A stretch of 64,000 bases of DNA, taken from Eimeria necatrix. Taxonomy: Eukaryota > Apicomplexa > Conoidasida > Eucoccidiorida > Eimeriidae. The position numbers and the translations under genes were made by a program. The stretch is from positions 1 through 64,000 of the forward strand of contig NW_013654790.1 of assembly GCF_000499385.1 (NCBI RefSeq), given 5' to 3'. Position 1 is the first letter of the stretch. Each line of letters opens with the position of its first letter. Under the pieces are notes generated by a model that saw only the letters and a list, made by a program, of their open reading frames with translations, made no database searches and was not told the DNA's origin. Shown one piece after another: positions 31,176-42,503 of this stretch.

Positions 31176-32428
31176 ATGAACAGATCAGCAGAGCCATTTC
31201 GGACTTCGTCGAAAAATCGACAGAGTGGCAAGAGATCCTTTACTACGCCACCACAGAGCCTAGCGACATTCAAGTTCGCCTCTAGACTCGCGGCTGGGCT
31301 GTTCGGACGCGGCCCCCCGCCGCAGTCAAAAAGGTCTCCGGCAATTTCAGTTGCAAGCCAGGCCATATATGTCTTCAACAATATTTACGACTAATTGGGC
31401 CCTGGAGACGCGGCAAAACGCATCTTCGAATCCTGAAATTAGGCCGCTTGTGCGGCACCATTCACAGATTCGCTTGTTTCGCCAGCGGCTTGATGAATAC
31501 AATAGATTTTCAAATCTCTGTGTCCTAGCAATCCGTTAGAACTACTTTCTACTTCTAAGAATAACTTGTACTGCACAGGACTGTGAGTAGCCGCCTTTGG
31601 CACGCGCGGGTTCCTTGGTACAGAATATCAGTGAACTCGCTACCGTTGTTCTGTTAGGCTTCCTATTTATGCCGATCCGCGGCCTCAGGTGTCATATTTC
31701 ACTCTGCTGAATAAAAAGAGCTGAAAAGTTCCGCCCGGGAAACATAATTAAGAAGGCAAAGAATAAGCGAGAAATTGTCAGACGTACGATGGATCATAGC
31801 CACTGCGTGCAGTCCAACTTCCGAGGCACAGCCGGGCTGGGTAAGGCGTTCAGTGGAGCAGTGTATGACGCAAAAACGCAAGAAAAAGGCTGCACCTAGA
31901 AATGAAGACAGATACAGAGCCTTGTAGACTCCCGTGAGGAAGTTGCACAACTCCTTGCATCACACGAAACAAAGCGCACTCGAGAGGAATAAGGCAGCAC
32001 AAACGGCAAACGAGAAAATCAATTTCAAGATAAACGCGATGATGGGCGCTATATTAGCAACATAGTGGGAACGGAAAGCGCCGGAAAAGTGACCGCGCAT
32101 TTCCAGTCCCGCACATCACAAAAAAGCGAGTGGCGAAACGGCCAAACGAGATCGCATCAAAACAGCGTGACCACTGGACCAGCTGAAGTGTGGTAAGTGC
32201 CGCTCCGATAAACATTCGGCGCCAACAGCAGTTGAGTTTCCACAAATTCTCTCCGACCTGCATCAACCAATGGACACAAGCAAGGCGGGTCCAGCTTCAT
32301 AACATCCTTTGCTAGTCAGTCAGTCATGATGCTACTAAGTTAGCTACCCTGCTAGCCACGACAGTCTTCAGCTGTCACCACTTCCTCAACACAGTACCTC
32401 CAGCTTCCTTCGCTAGTGAAATAGACAT
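31176..32428. other. Intergenic stretch, nothing recognised
   Basis: There are no arrays and no convincing exons. A 72-codon plus frame at 31176-31394 has no family resemblance. Possible alternative 3' exons of the minus-strand PP2C gene could lie in its right end (about 32340-32428). Confidence 0.5.
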
Positions 32429-35400
32429 CTATGCAAATATCGCATCCCTTTTCAAGCACAGAATATGTGGCCAAACTGCAATCAACTGACGTACAAACGC
32501 AGTGCTGCCGGAATGCAGCCCAAAGTCGCTCACATCCCATTCAAAGGAAACCGCCTCACCTGAGAAGTCGTATGTAAATCTCTTGACTACGCTGCTGTTT
32601 CTCTTCCTGCTCATTAACTTGGTCAGCACAATAGAAATATTGTCCGCCGACCCGAGAAGATACGCCGTGTTCAGCATCCGAAACGCTGTCTCCACCAGAT
32701 TATCGTTCGTGTTCTGAAAGAGCCATGCACGGGCACGTAGTCAAACCACGTCAACGAGGTTTCTAATATAGCAACCCTTCGTGTTTCGAGCAACGAAAGA
32801 GCAGCTAGCCTTTACTCCACAAATCAATCCACGAATGGCTGTGGCGGCAGCGTGAAGCACAATAAAGACATGCAGACCTCTCGCAAAGTGTACCTGCAAT
32901 TCGCGCTGTAGCAAATTTGCGACGTAGTCCCAACTCATGCCCGGTGCCTCAAACATCCCTGAGCATAAAACATGCGCTCCGTCCCGGCTCCATTACAATG
33001 TGGTTCGATAGTGAAAATCGCAAATTCGAATGCACAGAAAAAGGCGAATAGGAATCAGTTGAGACCCTTCGATCACTCAAAGTGCTCACAGCAACTTACC
33101 GTCGCAAGCCATAAAGATGTAATCGCCCTCATAAGCCTCGAACGTGCGCACGTCCGGAATCGCCACTACTTTCTGCTCGGTAGCTGGCAATGATGCGTTC
33201 GATTTCATGCGCTGCATCGCATGAAAGCGCACAAACGGAAACACAGGAAACTAAACAGCCGAAGTTGCAGAAGCATTGCATTGCTGCTTCTGTTGTGCAG
33301 TTCTGTATATCTAGAGCCTTGCAACTGGGAAGCGTTCCTCTTGCTTTCACGCGCACCTCTCGAAGCTGACCGTTACTTTTATGTATTTTTCTGCATAATA
33401 CTCGAGCTCTGCTGAATACTACCGGAAAAGTTCTACAGAGCCTAGTTGGTATGTGTGTGTTATACTGCTTTGATGTTGCCTCACGATGTCTCCAAAGGCT
33501 CTTGAAACGGACAGAGTTCCATCAACTCGGTACACCTTTCGGACTCGCGAAACGAAGCCACCTGCACGGCTAATCCGTGCGACTTCTTGGGGGTCGTTCG
33601 GCTTGTGGTCTTTCGACATGATCGTGTAGTTGCCATTTCGGTGCAATATAAAGGCCCGAGAATCTCCTGAAGCGCAAATCAGCACACAGTAGCAGGCTGC
33701 GATGTGTCTGCAACGCAGAAGCGATGGAGCTGCAACAACACTGCCGTGCAGTCAACAAAACTATGGAATGGTTCATTTACAAAGCAGTAGCGCCATGCAA
33801 TCCGAACATTAAAACGTTTGGGCACTCTGGGCAGGAACGAACAAACTGTATCCATGCTTTTAACTAAGACTGTATGAATAACATCGCGCAATAGGCTTGA
33901 CGCAAGAGAACTATACGCCATTCGTCTGCATCACATAGCTGCTTGCTTACCAATATTTGACACGTGTATTTTGAATTTCGGGACCCGCTCATCCGGCCTC
34001 TCGATGGCAACAATTAAACCTGCGGAGAAACAGCCAATCTCGGCGAGAAAAGGAAAAGTTAGCTGCATGTGCCTGCACAGGGGGAACTGCGGAGGTGGAA
34101 CTACAAAAATGACAAGCCAGATGCCGCTAGAAAATACTGCTACGTACAGAAACTCCAAATAATTTCAATACGCTGCCTGCTCTGAACCAGTCCTATGCAA
34201 CTGTGTTCGTCGTAACAGCGAAGCTCTCTTACCAGTGCTGCCACCTCGTTCATGACGCACAGGATCAGCTTGGATCACCGCATCAAGCATCAAGGAAGTC
34301 CTTTTAAAGCTCTCTGGAGATAAGTCCGGCATGTTCCCTAAAGCAACAGAGCCAAGAAACACACGTGCGCTGCATTTTGCCAGGACTCAGCCAACAGCAG
34401 AGTGACCCTTAACTAAACTCTCTCCGCCAATTGATCTACACTGTCTAAGGGAAAAGCTTCTACAGTAGGGAAAATGAAGTAGGGCCCCACCAAAGATGTT
34501 GCAAAACTGCGCCACGCAGGTCCGAGACACAGCAGAACCTCCGTGACCATCGAAAATGGCCTTGAAGCGCACATTGTGCTGCCAGTGCGAAGGAGCATGC
34601 ACTAGAAGGGCCTGAACATTCAAAAAGTCTATCACTGGGGGGCCAGCTGTTTCTGTTGGCAACTGGCGAGCAGCCGTGGGAGAACACCATGAGCTATTTA
34701 CCCTCAGCCCCTGACAGTTGCCCTTTGCACTTAACTTCGCATCGCCTATCCCATCAAAAGAATTATATCAGCAGCCTGGCTAGCTGCGTTCTCAGGATAA
34801 TGATGCACACTTGAACTAGTACTAAGTGCGATAGCTTTGCTGTTCCTCCTTATCGTTGCTAAGAGCAACACACCGCACGAACTTACGTCTTCGTCTTGTT
34901 TGCGCTTTCCGTTCATTGTTGCCCCTGTGGTTTTCGTGTACCACTCCCACAAAATGACCATCTGTTTGGAGTAGTGTCTCACGAAAGGCGCAGAGAGTGC
35001 ACGCCCCCGCGAATACATGGGATCTTGTGGCTCCTGTCGCTCGCCTTCTTCAGAAGCAGCAGCTGCAGCTCCGTTTTTCTCACTCCTTGCTGCTGCGTCA
35101 CCAGAGGCTCCCGTGGCTGCTGCAGTCCCGTCCGCTGCAAGCACAGGCCCCTCAGGCGCCGGAGCAGCTCCTGCTGATTTCCCTGCACTGTTGCTCTCAA
35201 CATCTCTTATTGCTGAGCCTAAAGCTTGCGGAGAAGCCAAGTCTTCCCCTTTAGTATTAGCCTTCCGCTCCTCAGCCTGTTCCCCCTCCTTAGCTGGGTG
35301 CTGCGGCGCAGCCGGTTTCGCCCCTCCATTTGCCCTGTTCAAACTCCCTGATGAAGTATCTTTGTCGTTTGCTCCTGTGGCTGATACAGCAGCTATCAGA

Positions 35401-35462
35401 AGAAGCAGGAGGAGAAAAAGCCACAAACTCCAAAAACGTCGATCCTCCCGCAGTGGACTCAT
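32429..35462 (-). CDS. PP2C-type Ser/Thr protein phosphatase with N-terminal hydrophobic leader
   Basis: Metal-dependent PPM phosphatase. Eight minus-strand exons keep phase: 35462-34887, 34710-34491, 34337-34233, 34019-33951, 33666-33485, 33211-33100, 32958-32894 and 32713-32429, about 537 residues. PP2C motifs in order are FKAIFDGHGGSAVSR, HERGGSTG, GLIVAIE, IGDSRAFILHRNG, SKDHKPNDPQE, TLSVSRAFGDIRMK, EQKVVAIPDVR, DYIFMACDGMFE and the terminal GSADNISIVL. The metal-binding Asp residues of DGHGG, CDG and ADN are present. Residues about 10-30 form a strongly hydrophobic stretch (LWLFLLLLLLIAAVS), so the protein is probably secretory or membrane-anchored. A low-complexity Ala/Glu linker of about 150 residues follows. 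The last exon may be spliced at a TCAG|GTGAGG donor near 32560 rather than reading to 32429. Coccidia export several PP2C proteins, but rhoptry or other destination cannot be read from sequence. Confidence 0.9.
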
Positions 35463-36726
35463 GCTTGCGGCCTCAATGCGTACCTGATTTTGCTGCTGTG
35501 CTTGCTGCTACAGCAGCAACTGATTCTGTGTTGTTGCGTCTGCTCCCCGCGTGTATCTCAAGGGGAGTAGTCCGGAAAGATCGTTTGCGTGGAGCTCATC
35601 ATACACCAGGCGAAGCCCGGCGCTCTCCTCTGTTTACGTCGTAAAGTGTGTTAACCTTCAACGCCTCTTATTTCCCTCAAAATCGGTGAAGTGAGTCGCT
35701 AATCCTCCAACTCAGCCTTCCCTAATGAGGCCAGTATTCGCAAGGGCGGATCTGGGAGGGGGTGCTCAACGAAGCGGCCAAGAGCGTCGTTTCCGGATAT
35801 TCGGCGCACGTAGGTAGCAAGGGCTCTACAGATAGTGTTGCAAAAATTAGATAAAACAAAAGGAGAATAAAGAAGGGGGAAAATGGAGCAGAAGTGGAAG
35901 AGACCTCGACAATGTAGAAGAGCGCCACCGCTCTGTACCCCGTGGAGCCTTTCAGCCGTCTGTTCTGATGCTCAAAATGAGCTGACCTTGCCAGAAAACT
36001 ATTATACTTACAAAAAACGAAACTTAGTCAGATTGGACGCAAGTGAGAAGCCGCCCATCCAATAGGGAGGACGCGAGGGCTTCTACACTTTAGGAGCATC
36101 GCGTCCTGGTCATCAACGACGGCTATTATTACTATCGGGAATATTATCAGCAGCGTTTCCCGCTGCATCTGGTGCTCTTAAGCGATGTAGTATTCGCTTT
36201 TTAATTCTGTCTCGAGCTGGACACTAAGAGGTATAAGCGCCCTAATTAATTACAGCATAACCTATGCAACAAGGTATCACTCTAGGATCCCATAACCCGA
36301 AGTCCACTTGCTGTACAGGGCCTCTCTGCTCGCAAGATCGAATGATTATCATACTTTAAAATAGAGATGAGAGCTTCACGGCATGTATAAGAAAAGTGTG
36401 GAACTGCCAATGAGTTATTTAGTCTTGGGCACATGCAACTCGACAGTAGCACCTGTGGTAGAGTTAGCACTACTTATAGCAGAACGTGTGCAAGTTTGTA
36501 TGCATGCATAAGCTTATACGAAAATTGAGTTGTTTAATCATTATAAAAGTATAATTTTAAGCAGCAATTTTCTAACGGATCCCCACGCTGCGTTGTCAAC
36601 TGGAGTCCTAAACTAGGTGGGAGCGTTCTATGAAGGCCTGCTCAGCCAAACACTGGCAGTATTGCAGCACAAGTTGAAAGTGAGCGAATATGTACATCAT
36701 TGTAGGCAGAACAATAAATAATTAAT

Positions 36727-36984
36727 ATGGCCTGCGCTTCCGGGAATATCAACACGCGTTCTGAGGACTGCCCTGTCGTGCTGCGATTTTTTGAGAGCTA
36801 TACCCAGGTCTTCACGTCTTTGGTGACAAGAATTGGTGTGGAAGAATATTTGTCGGAAGATGGCTGTAATGCTAAGCATCAGATGGAAGGCTCCGCGGGA
36901 CAACACATATCACCAAGTCCAGCACGGGCAGAATACACCTTCGAACAAACTTCAGAATTTGTAGAAATGAGTCAGCCTAGGTAA
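36727..36984 (+). CDS. Possible first exon of a small unknown gene
   Basis: An ATG-initiated frame (MACASGNINTRSEDC...) runs about 85 codons into CAGCCTAG|GTAAGTACC, a strong 5' splice site at about 36981. A minus-strand frame overlaps it, and no family is recognised. The downstream exon could not be placed with confidence. Confidence 0.25.
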   Translation: MACASGNINTRSEDCPVVLRFFESYTQVFTSLVTRIGVEEYLSEDGCNAKHQMEGSAGQHISPSPARAEYTFEQTSEFVEMSQPR

Positions 36985-39900
36985 GTACCGACGGTGAACC
37001 TCCAGGAAACAGCAAAAGAAAAAAAAACTAAAGTCCGGAAAACACAGTACAAGGAAGAGGGTCCAGCGCTCCGCGGCGACGCCGAGCATCCAACTCCGAC
37101 TCAACAGAGCACAGTAAGAGGGTATGCAGGCAATTTCCAGTGCAGCACTTATGCAATACTTGTGCTCAAAATAGCGTGCAGTTGTTTCTACTAACGTCTT
37201 AGTCCAAGTCTTACTAGGAAATCCTCCAGCTTTCCTCACCAACTGCCTGCTTGATCGCACAAAGCGTTGCCTTCATACATCAAAATAATGTTGATCTTGC
37301 CTGCTCAAAAGGCGTCCACAACAGATCGATTTTGGCTTCCGAAAGGTCTCTTCCATGATATCTGTGTAGGCATGCCTTGCTTGTCCCAGCTGGTCTAGCA
37401 GTGCGAGTAGGGGAGTCTCCCAACCCATACTTGTCTTCCACACCAGTCATAATCTTCTGTAGCCTCTATTTTGCATTATAGAAACTTCAAAGGCTAATTT
37501 TGTAGCTAGATGCTTTCGCGGGCCCTCATTGCGACAGGCCTTTAGGGCAGTAACTCTGTGCCCCACTGCACGCTACAATAGGCTAACTAGCTTTCCATAC
37601 CTCCGCAGAGATCTTGAATTCTTACTGAGCAATTTGATGTAGATATTTATCTCTTGACTTTTCAATTTTTCATATTCAACGTTTTCAAGCTCCTTGTTTC
37701 TGCTTCACTGACGGCCCCACGTTCATTGCCGTTAGTCCGCAACGATGTTCTCTCTTGCTCGGATTCAAGAACACTGAGCACCTTCAAGAACGCATTTTAA
37801 CTTACAACAATTTACATACAGCTTAATTTTGCTGCCGATTGCCAATCACGCAGGAAAAACCGTAGAGCGCGCAGGCACCTCAGAACATTGAGTGTTCTCG
37901 AGTCTGAGCAGAACCCGGAGCACGTACCGATTCTGTTAATATATTGGGAAGGAATTAGGGTAATCAAAACGTTTTTGTGACTGTTTTTCTTTGCTTCCTA
38001 GACGCTAAGTCGCAGATTCGATATGCAGATTAACTGTTAACCCTTTAGCCAGTGCTTACTTCACCGCATGACGGGGTAGACGCTTCAGTGAATGCGCTTC
38101 GCCGTAATCAGATCTTTTGAAAACAGACAACGTGCACCATCAGAATCTTTGCGGGATTCCTCTCAAAAGGCGTCTTTTCCTCAGTTTCCACTTTGCTTAC
38201 ACCTTGGGCCATTATTTCCCTAGTGCGCGTGAGCCAGACTCGTAATTGATTAAAAACAATAGCTATGTGCTTTCTAGACGGTGAATTTTTCTTTGAAAAT
38301 GATTTGTTTCTGAGCGCTAATCAGGAAAGCCAAATTTGCACTGATATAAGGAAGGTAAAGCCATGGGCTGATGCTAGCAGCAAGGAATATCTCCTAGCCA
38401 TGCCCGCCTCCGCCAAATGAAGCAATATGCCATTCAGTTTGAGTTCGCATATAATTCTCTGCCTCTAAGCTCCACTGCGAGAGACATGGCGTCCTGCAGA
38501 TATTGCGCTTGCATGCATCCCCATAGAATTTTCGCTACACGGAAACGGTGTTTTGGGGAGAGTTTAAGAGAGAACTTAGAGTGATTTGAGAGCTACTGGG
38601 GGGTTTCGTTACTTGCCATCATTCGTACTACGTCTGGTGTACCAGATTCCGTCGGATCTCTAAATTTAAGCGGCGAAAGGCTTCTTTAGTACTGCAATAG
38701 ACTCCAAGTGGATTCCCTGGATGATGACGATCTTTTGCTCTCGCCGAACTAAATCTCTGACATCACTGCAACTCCTGTTTCAGCATCTCCATCAACCAAG
38801 GCACATCACAGAATCCATGCGCCTTCAACTACAAACCAGCCAACCCACATGGGCAGTTCGTTACTCTGCGAAGGAGCGCACCGAACTGCAGGTGGGCACA
38901 GCTTTCACACAATCTTGGAGCTTCAAACCCCTTCACAAGTTTAAAACACCCAACAAGAGCATGGTTTGTGTTCCCATAAAATGTCGAACACTAGATACAA
39001 AGAATGAATGCTTGTTGTCAGCTTCGCTTCCTTGTGGTTGTAAGGTTGTGGCCGACGCCCACAATACTGTACTACAGAGATCGAGCTAAACATTAATATA
39101 TGGAACTAAAGTATAAGTACATGAATACCTACCACGTAAAAGCAACAAGTCAGCACTTCATTTGTGCGTTCGCCATAACTTCACATAAATAGAGTCAAGG
39201 GGACCACCAGGTCCCCGTTTTCCCGTCAAAAAATTGTCGGGGTAAACGGCCGAGAAACACAAAATTTGAAATTTAGTTCCAAGCAAAAATTATTACCCAT
39301 TTGCAACCCCATTTAAGTGGCAGTCTGAAGGCGACAGAACTGAGGCGTTGGAAGTACGATTTTGCTCTGCCACTAATGACGGCCATTGTTTGAAGTGACC
39401 GTAGCTAGCTGGATTTGGCCAATCGACGCAAGGGCCCAGCATAAGCGAAGGGACGCTCAGGGCAAGTGATGAATGTGAAACCAAGACACTTCACTGGTGC
39501 ACCTTGACACCGCTTTGTGAGCTGGCAGTACGGATTGCTTAGCGCCGTTGGATGCTGTCAAGCTTATCGTACAGCGCCGCTCACTAAAAACCGTGTGTGC
39601 CTGTTTTTCCGATGCATACAACACAACTCGGTATGCTGAAATGGCAAGAAGCAACAGCATATCGCAAACAGCCTGTAGCTGAATACGCTTACCGTAATGA
39701 AAAACCTACTGAATTCCGATAGTGTTGTTTTTTCAAAACAACAAGCTAAGGTAATTAGATAGCTTTCCACTGCACGGTTCGGACGGGTTGTCGAAAGCCA
39801 GCAGTGAGCGACTTGCAGACAGCCCTTTGGCATCGACTGGACACCAGTGTGAAGGCAGCGTAGAGTTTGAATTAATAAAAGGTTCAGTGGCCATATTTCG

Positions 39901-40130
39901 CCATATAATTTGTTTATTAATCTCTAAGCAAGAAGCAACGTGTTTACTCTTCGGCGCGTTTATGTGGTTCTGCGGACTGACATGACGCACTGGCCTTTAC
40001 ATAGACCACTGGTCATGTGCAAGGGGACTGCGAATGCAATTCGTGTTTTCTAACACAACGAGAAAGTATTACTCAGTGATTGAACCTGCCAGAATAAGCT
40101 TTCAACAGACATTTTTTTTTCACGCAGAGA

Positions 40131-40496
40131 ATGTTGCGACTTCCAGTTTCTTCGCGCTTGACAGGCCTCTTCGGCTTATCGTTCCAGCACCTGTTCTCAC
40201 TGCCTCCCGCCACCTCACGTTTGGGGGCTGACCCATTTCTGCTTCTTCCAGCATGTACTGTTTCTCGGAAGACCATGTGCGGAGGGCCCCCTGCCCAGGG
40301 GCTTCCAGTGGAGACAGTAGAGGGACCTCCAGAAGGGCCTACGAAAGCTGATGTTGCACAGGCCGGTGCTCAGGAAAAGTCCGATGGATGCCATAAAAGG
40401 AAAAAGAATAAACTTATCGGGCACTGTCAACTGTCTGGGCAGGCTTTGTACGAAACTGCCGATGGGGAGGAGACAGTGTTCCAATTCGAAGACTGA
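40131..40496 (+). CDS. Small hypothetical protein with possible targeting presequence
   Basis: A 121-codon frame, unrecognised. It starts MLRLPVSSRLTGLFGLSFQ, an Arg/Ser/Leu-rich, acid-free N-terminus that could be a mitochondrial presequence, although a second start at MCGGPPAQG is possible. The middle is acidic and Pro-rich. A basic patch (CHKRKKNK) is followed by GHCQLSGQALYETADGEE and an acidic FQFED end, which looks like a folded small domain. It stands alone in repeat-poor DNA. No introns are needed. Confidence 0.4.
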   Translation: MLRLPVSSRLTGLFGLSFQHLFSLPPATSRLGADPFLLLPACTVSRKTMCGGPPAQGLPVETVEGPPEGPTKADVAQAGAQEKSDGCHKRKKNKLIGHCQLSGQALYETADGEETVFQFED

Positions 40497-41441
40497 AGAG
40501 CCAGGAGCTGCAAACGTGGTAAAGTCAAACGGTCCTACGCGTCAGCCAAAGCAGCTCGGAAAAAGCGAACCGAAGCGGTGTGCATTTGGCGCATGCTGTT
40601 GCCACGGCGTCCCTGACTTTACTCTAGCATACCATGCGCTAACTTGTTCCATTCGTTTCTCGAAAGGCATACTTGTGTAGTGACAAGGCTAAGGGAAAAT
40701 GCTGGAAAGTGTCATCATTCAGCATTCTAAAATTTCGTTTTTCTTTACTTTTTTTTTGCTCAACAAGCTACAAGTTGCACAGATATGGCGTGTTTATTAT
40801 TCCAAAAGGTGTACAAATGTCTCTAACGAAGTGTGGGTATACAGAAAACTTTGTTCAAACGGCACAGACAAAATTTTGAGAGTATTTCTGGGAAAAAATG
40901 AGTACTCCAGAGCTTAAGGAGACACACGAAAATCATGGCGTTTCACGCTCGATATACAAATGTAATCACACCTATATAAATGTGTAACGTACACCTGTAC
41001 CTATACAGGGGCACGCGCAGACGAACATGCACATACAGACGCATACATTTATGCATGATCGCATGCACACAACTACATCTACGCACATAATCCGTAACGC
41101 TCGACAAAAAGAACTGACCTCAGACAAACAAATTACCCGTTTGGTCCCAAACGAAAAAGTAAATATCCCTTCAGCGGTTACCTGACCCTGCGCCTGCAGG
41201 TGGTCAGCAAGGGGCTCTGCGTTAAGCCCTGGGGCATCTGTCCTCCTTGTGCACTCTTGGAGGCGGCAAATAAAACGAAGCCCCAGCTAATACAAGTACA
41301 TAAATAATGCATTACAATACATAGTCGTGGCAACAGTAAATAATAACAAAGGCAAATTAAAGAAAAAAACAAGCTCTACGGGCTCACGCTGTGTCTCACC
41401 GCTGCTGTCTATGGTGTGCATTTGCCTATATGAGCTTCGAG

Positions 41442-41525
41442 CTACAGGGCTGTGCACTGCACCTTGTGGTCAGATATAACGTGTAACAACCAAGGCGTGG
41501 ACTCCCACTCAGCACCAGCCTCAAC

Positions 41526-41562
<37 letters not shown>

Positions 41563-42466
41563 TTTTTGGGGGGAGTCGAGATGAAGACGATGTAGGCATG
41601 GTTTGTATCACTGAGCTCAACCAGAGTGATATTCAACACCCCCTGAAGGTATCATCAGTAATACACCCCCACAAGAATGGAAATAGGCGAAATAAAGATT
41701 ACATAATGTAGCCAGAATGCAGGCTGGCTGGGTGGACGGAGCATGCAAATTCAACAAAGCGACGTTGAGACTACGTTAACATCCAAATTTTTACTTGTGC
41801 GATTACTGAAAGGAGCGGTACTCTTCAGCCTTGCAGATACATTCGAGTAACGCGATGTGCAGACACCCCAACTCTTGCTTGCAACTCAACTACAAACCCC
41901 CGTATCCATTATACTGCTACTGTAGCCCAATCCTCACAACACAAAAGCATGCACTGAGCTGAGCCACCCGCTAGCTACGTTTGTTTTGTCCGTAGGGGCT
42001 AGAGACTGCCACAGCAGCATAAAGGGAGACAGCCAAAGATAATCAGATGATGACAAACAAACACGCTGAGGCATGGTAGGGATGGAATAAGCAACATGGA
42101 AAACTTGGTAAAAGGTGACAAAAAGAGGAGCAGCGAAGCAAGCCGGCACTAACATGAGCACAAGCACATTCACGCGACCATTGACAGACAAAGAATGGCA
42201 AAAATGCACTGGAATTTGCACATCGGCGCAGGGAGGCTGAAGAAGAAACAGAGACGAGCACTGAAGGAGACAAACAGGGAAGCAGCTAAATAAATAGACA
42301 AAGGGACACAGATTATCGGCGACAAGTGCAGTCTGTGCGTATTTAATGCAAATAAGCTAGTACCTTTCGCTGTAGAAGGTCCTGAGCTGCTGACGACTTC
42401 ATCCGTCCGTCGTCGCTTAGGCCTCCCTCAAGGTCACTCTTCTTGACCAGCTGCAGCTGCTTCCCT

Positions 42467-42503
<37 letters not shown>

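Larger units (their letters stand above)
35463..41441. other. Six kilobases of gene-poor DNA
   Basis: This is repeat-poor and about balanced in composition. I see two weak coding candidates, listed separately (36727-36984 and 40131-40496). The rest holds only short frames. A few microsatellites occur, such as the AC/TG-rich and TATACA-like words near 40970-41070. Confidence 0.5.
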
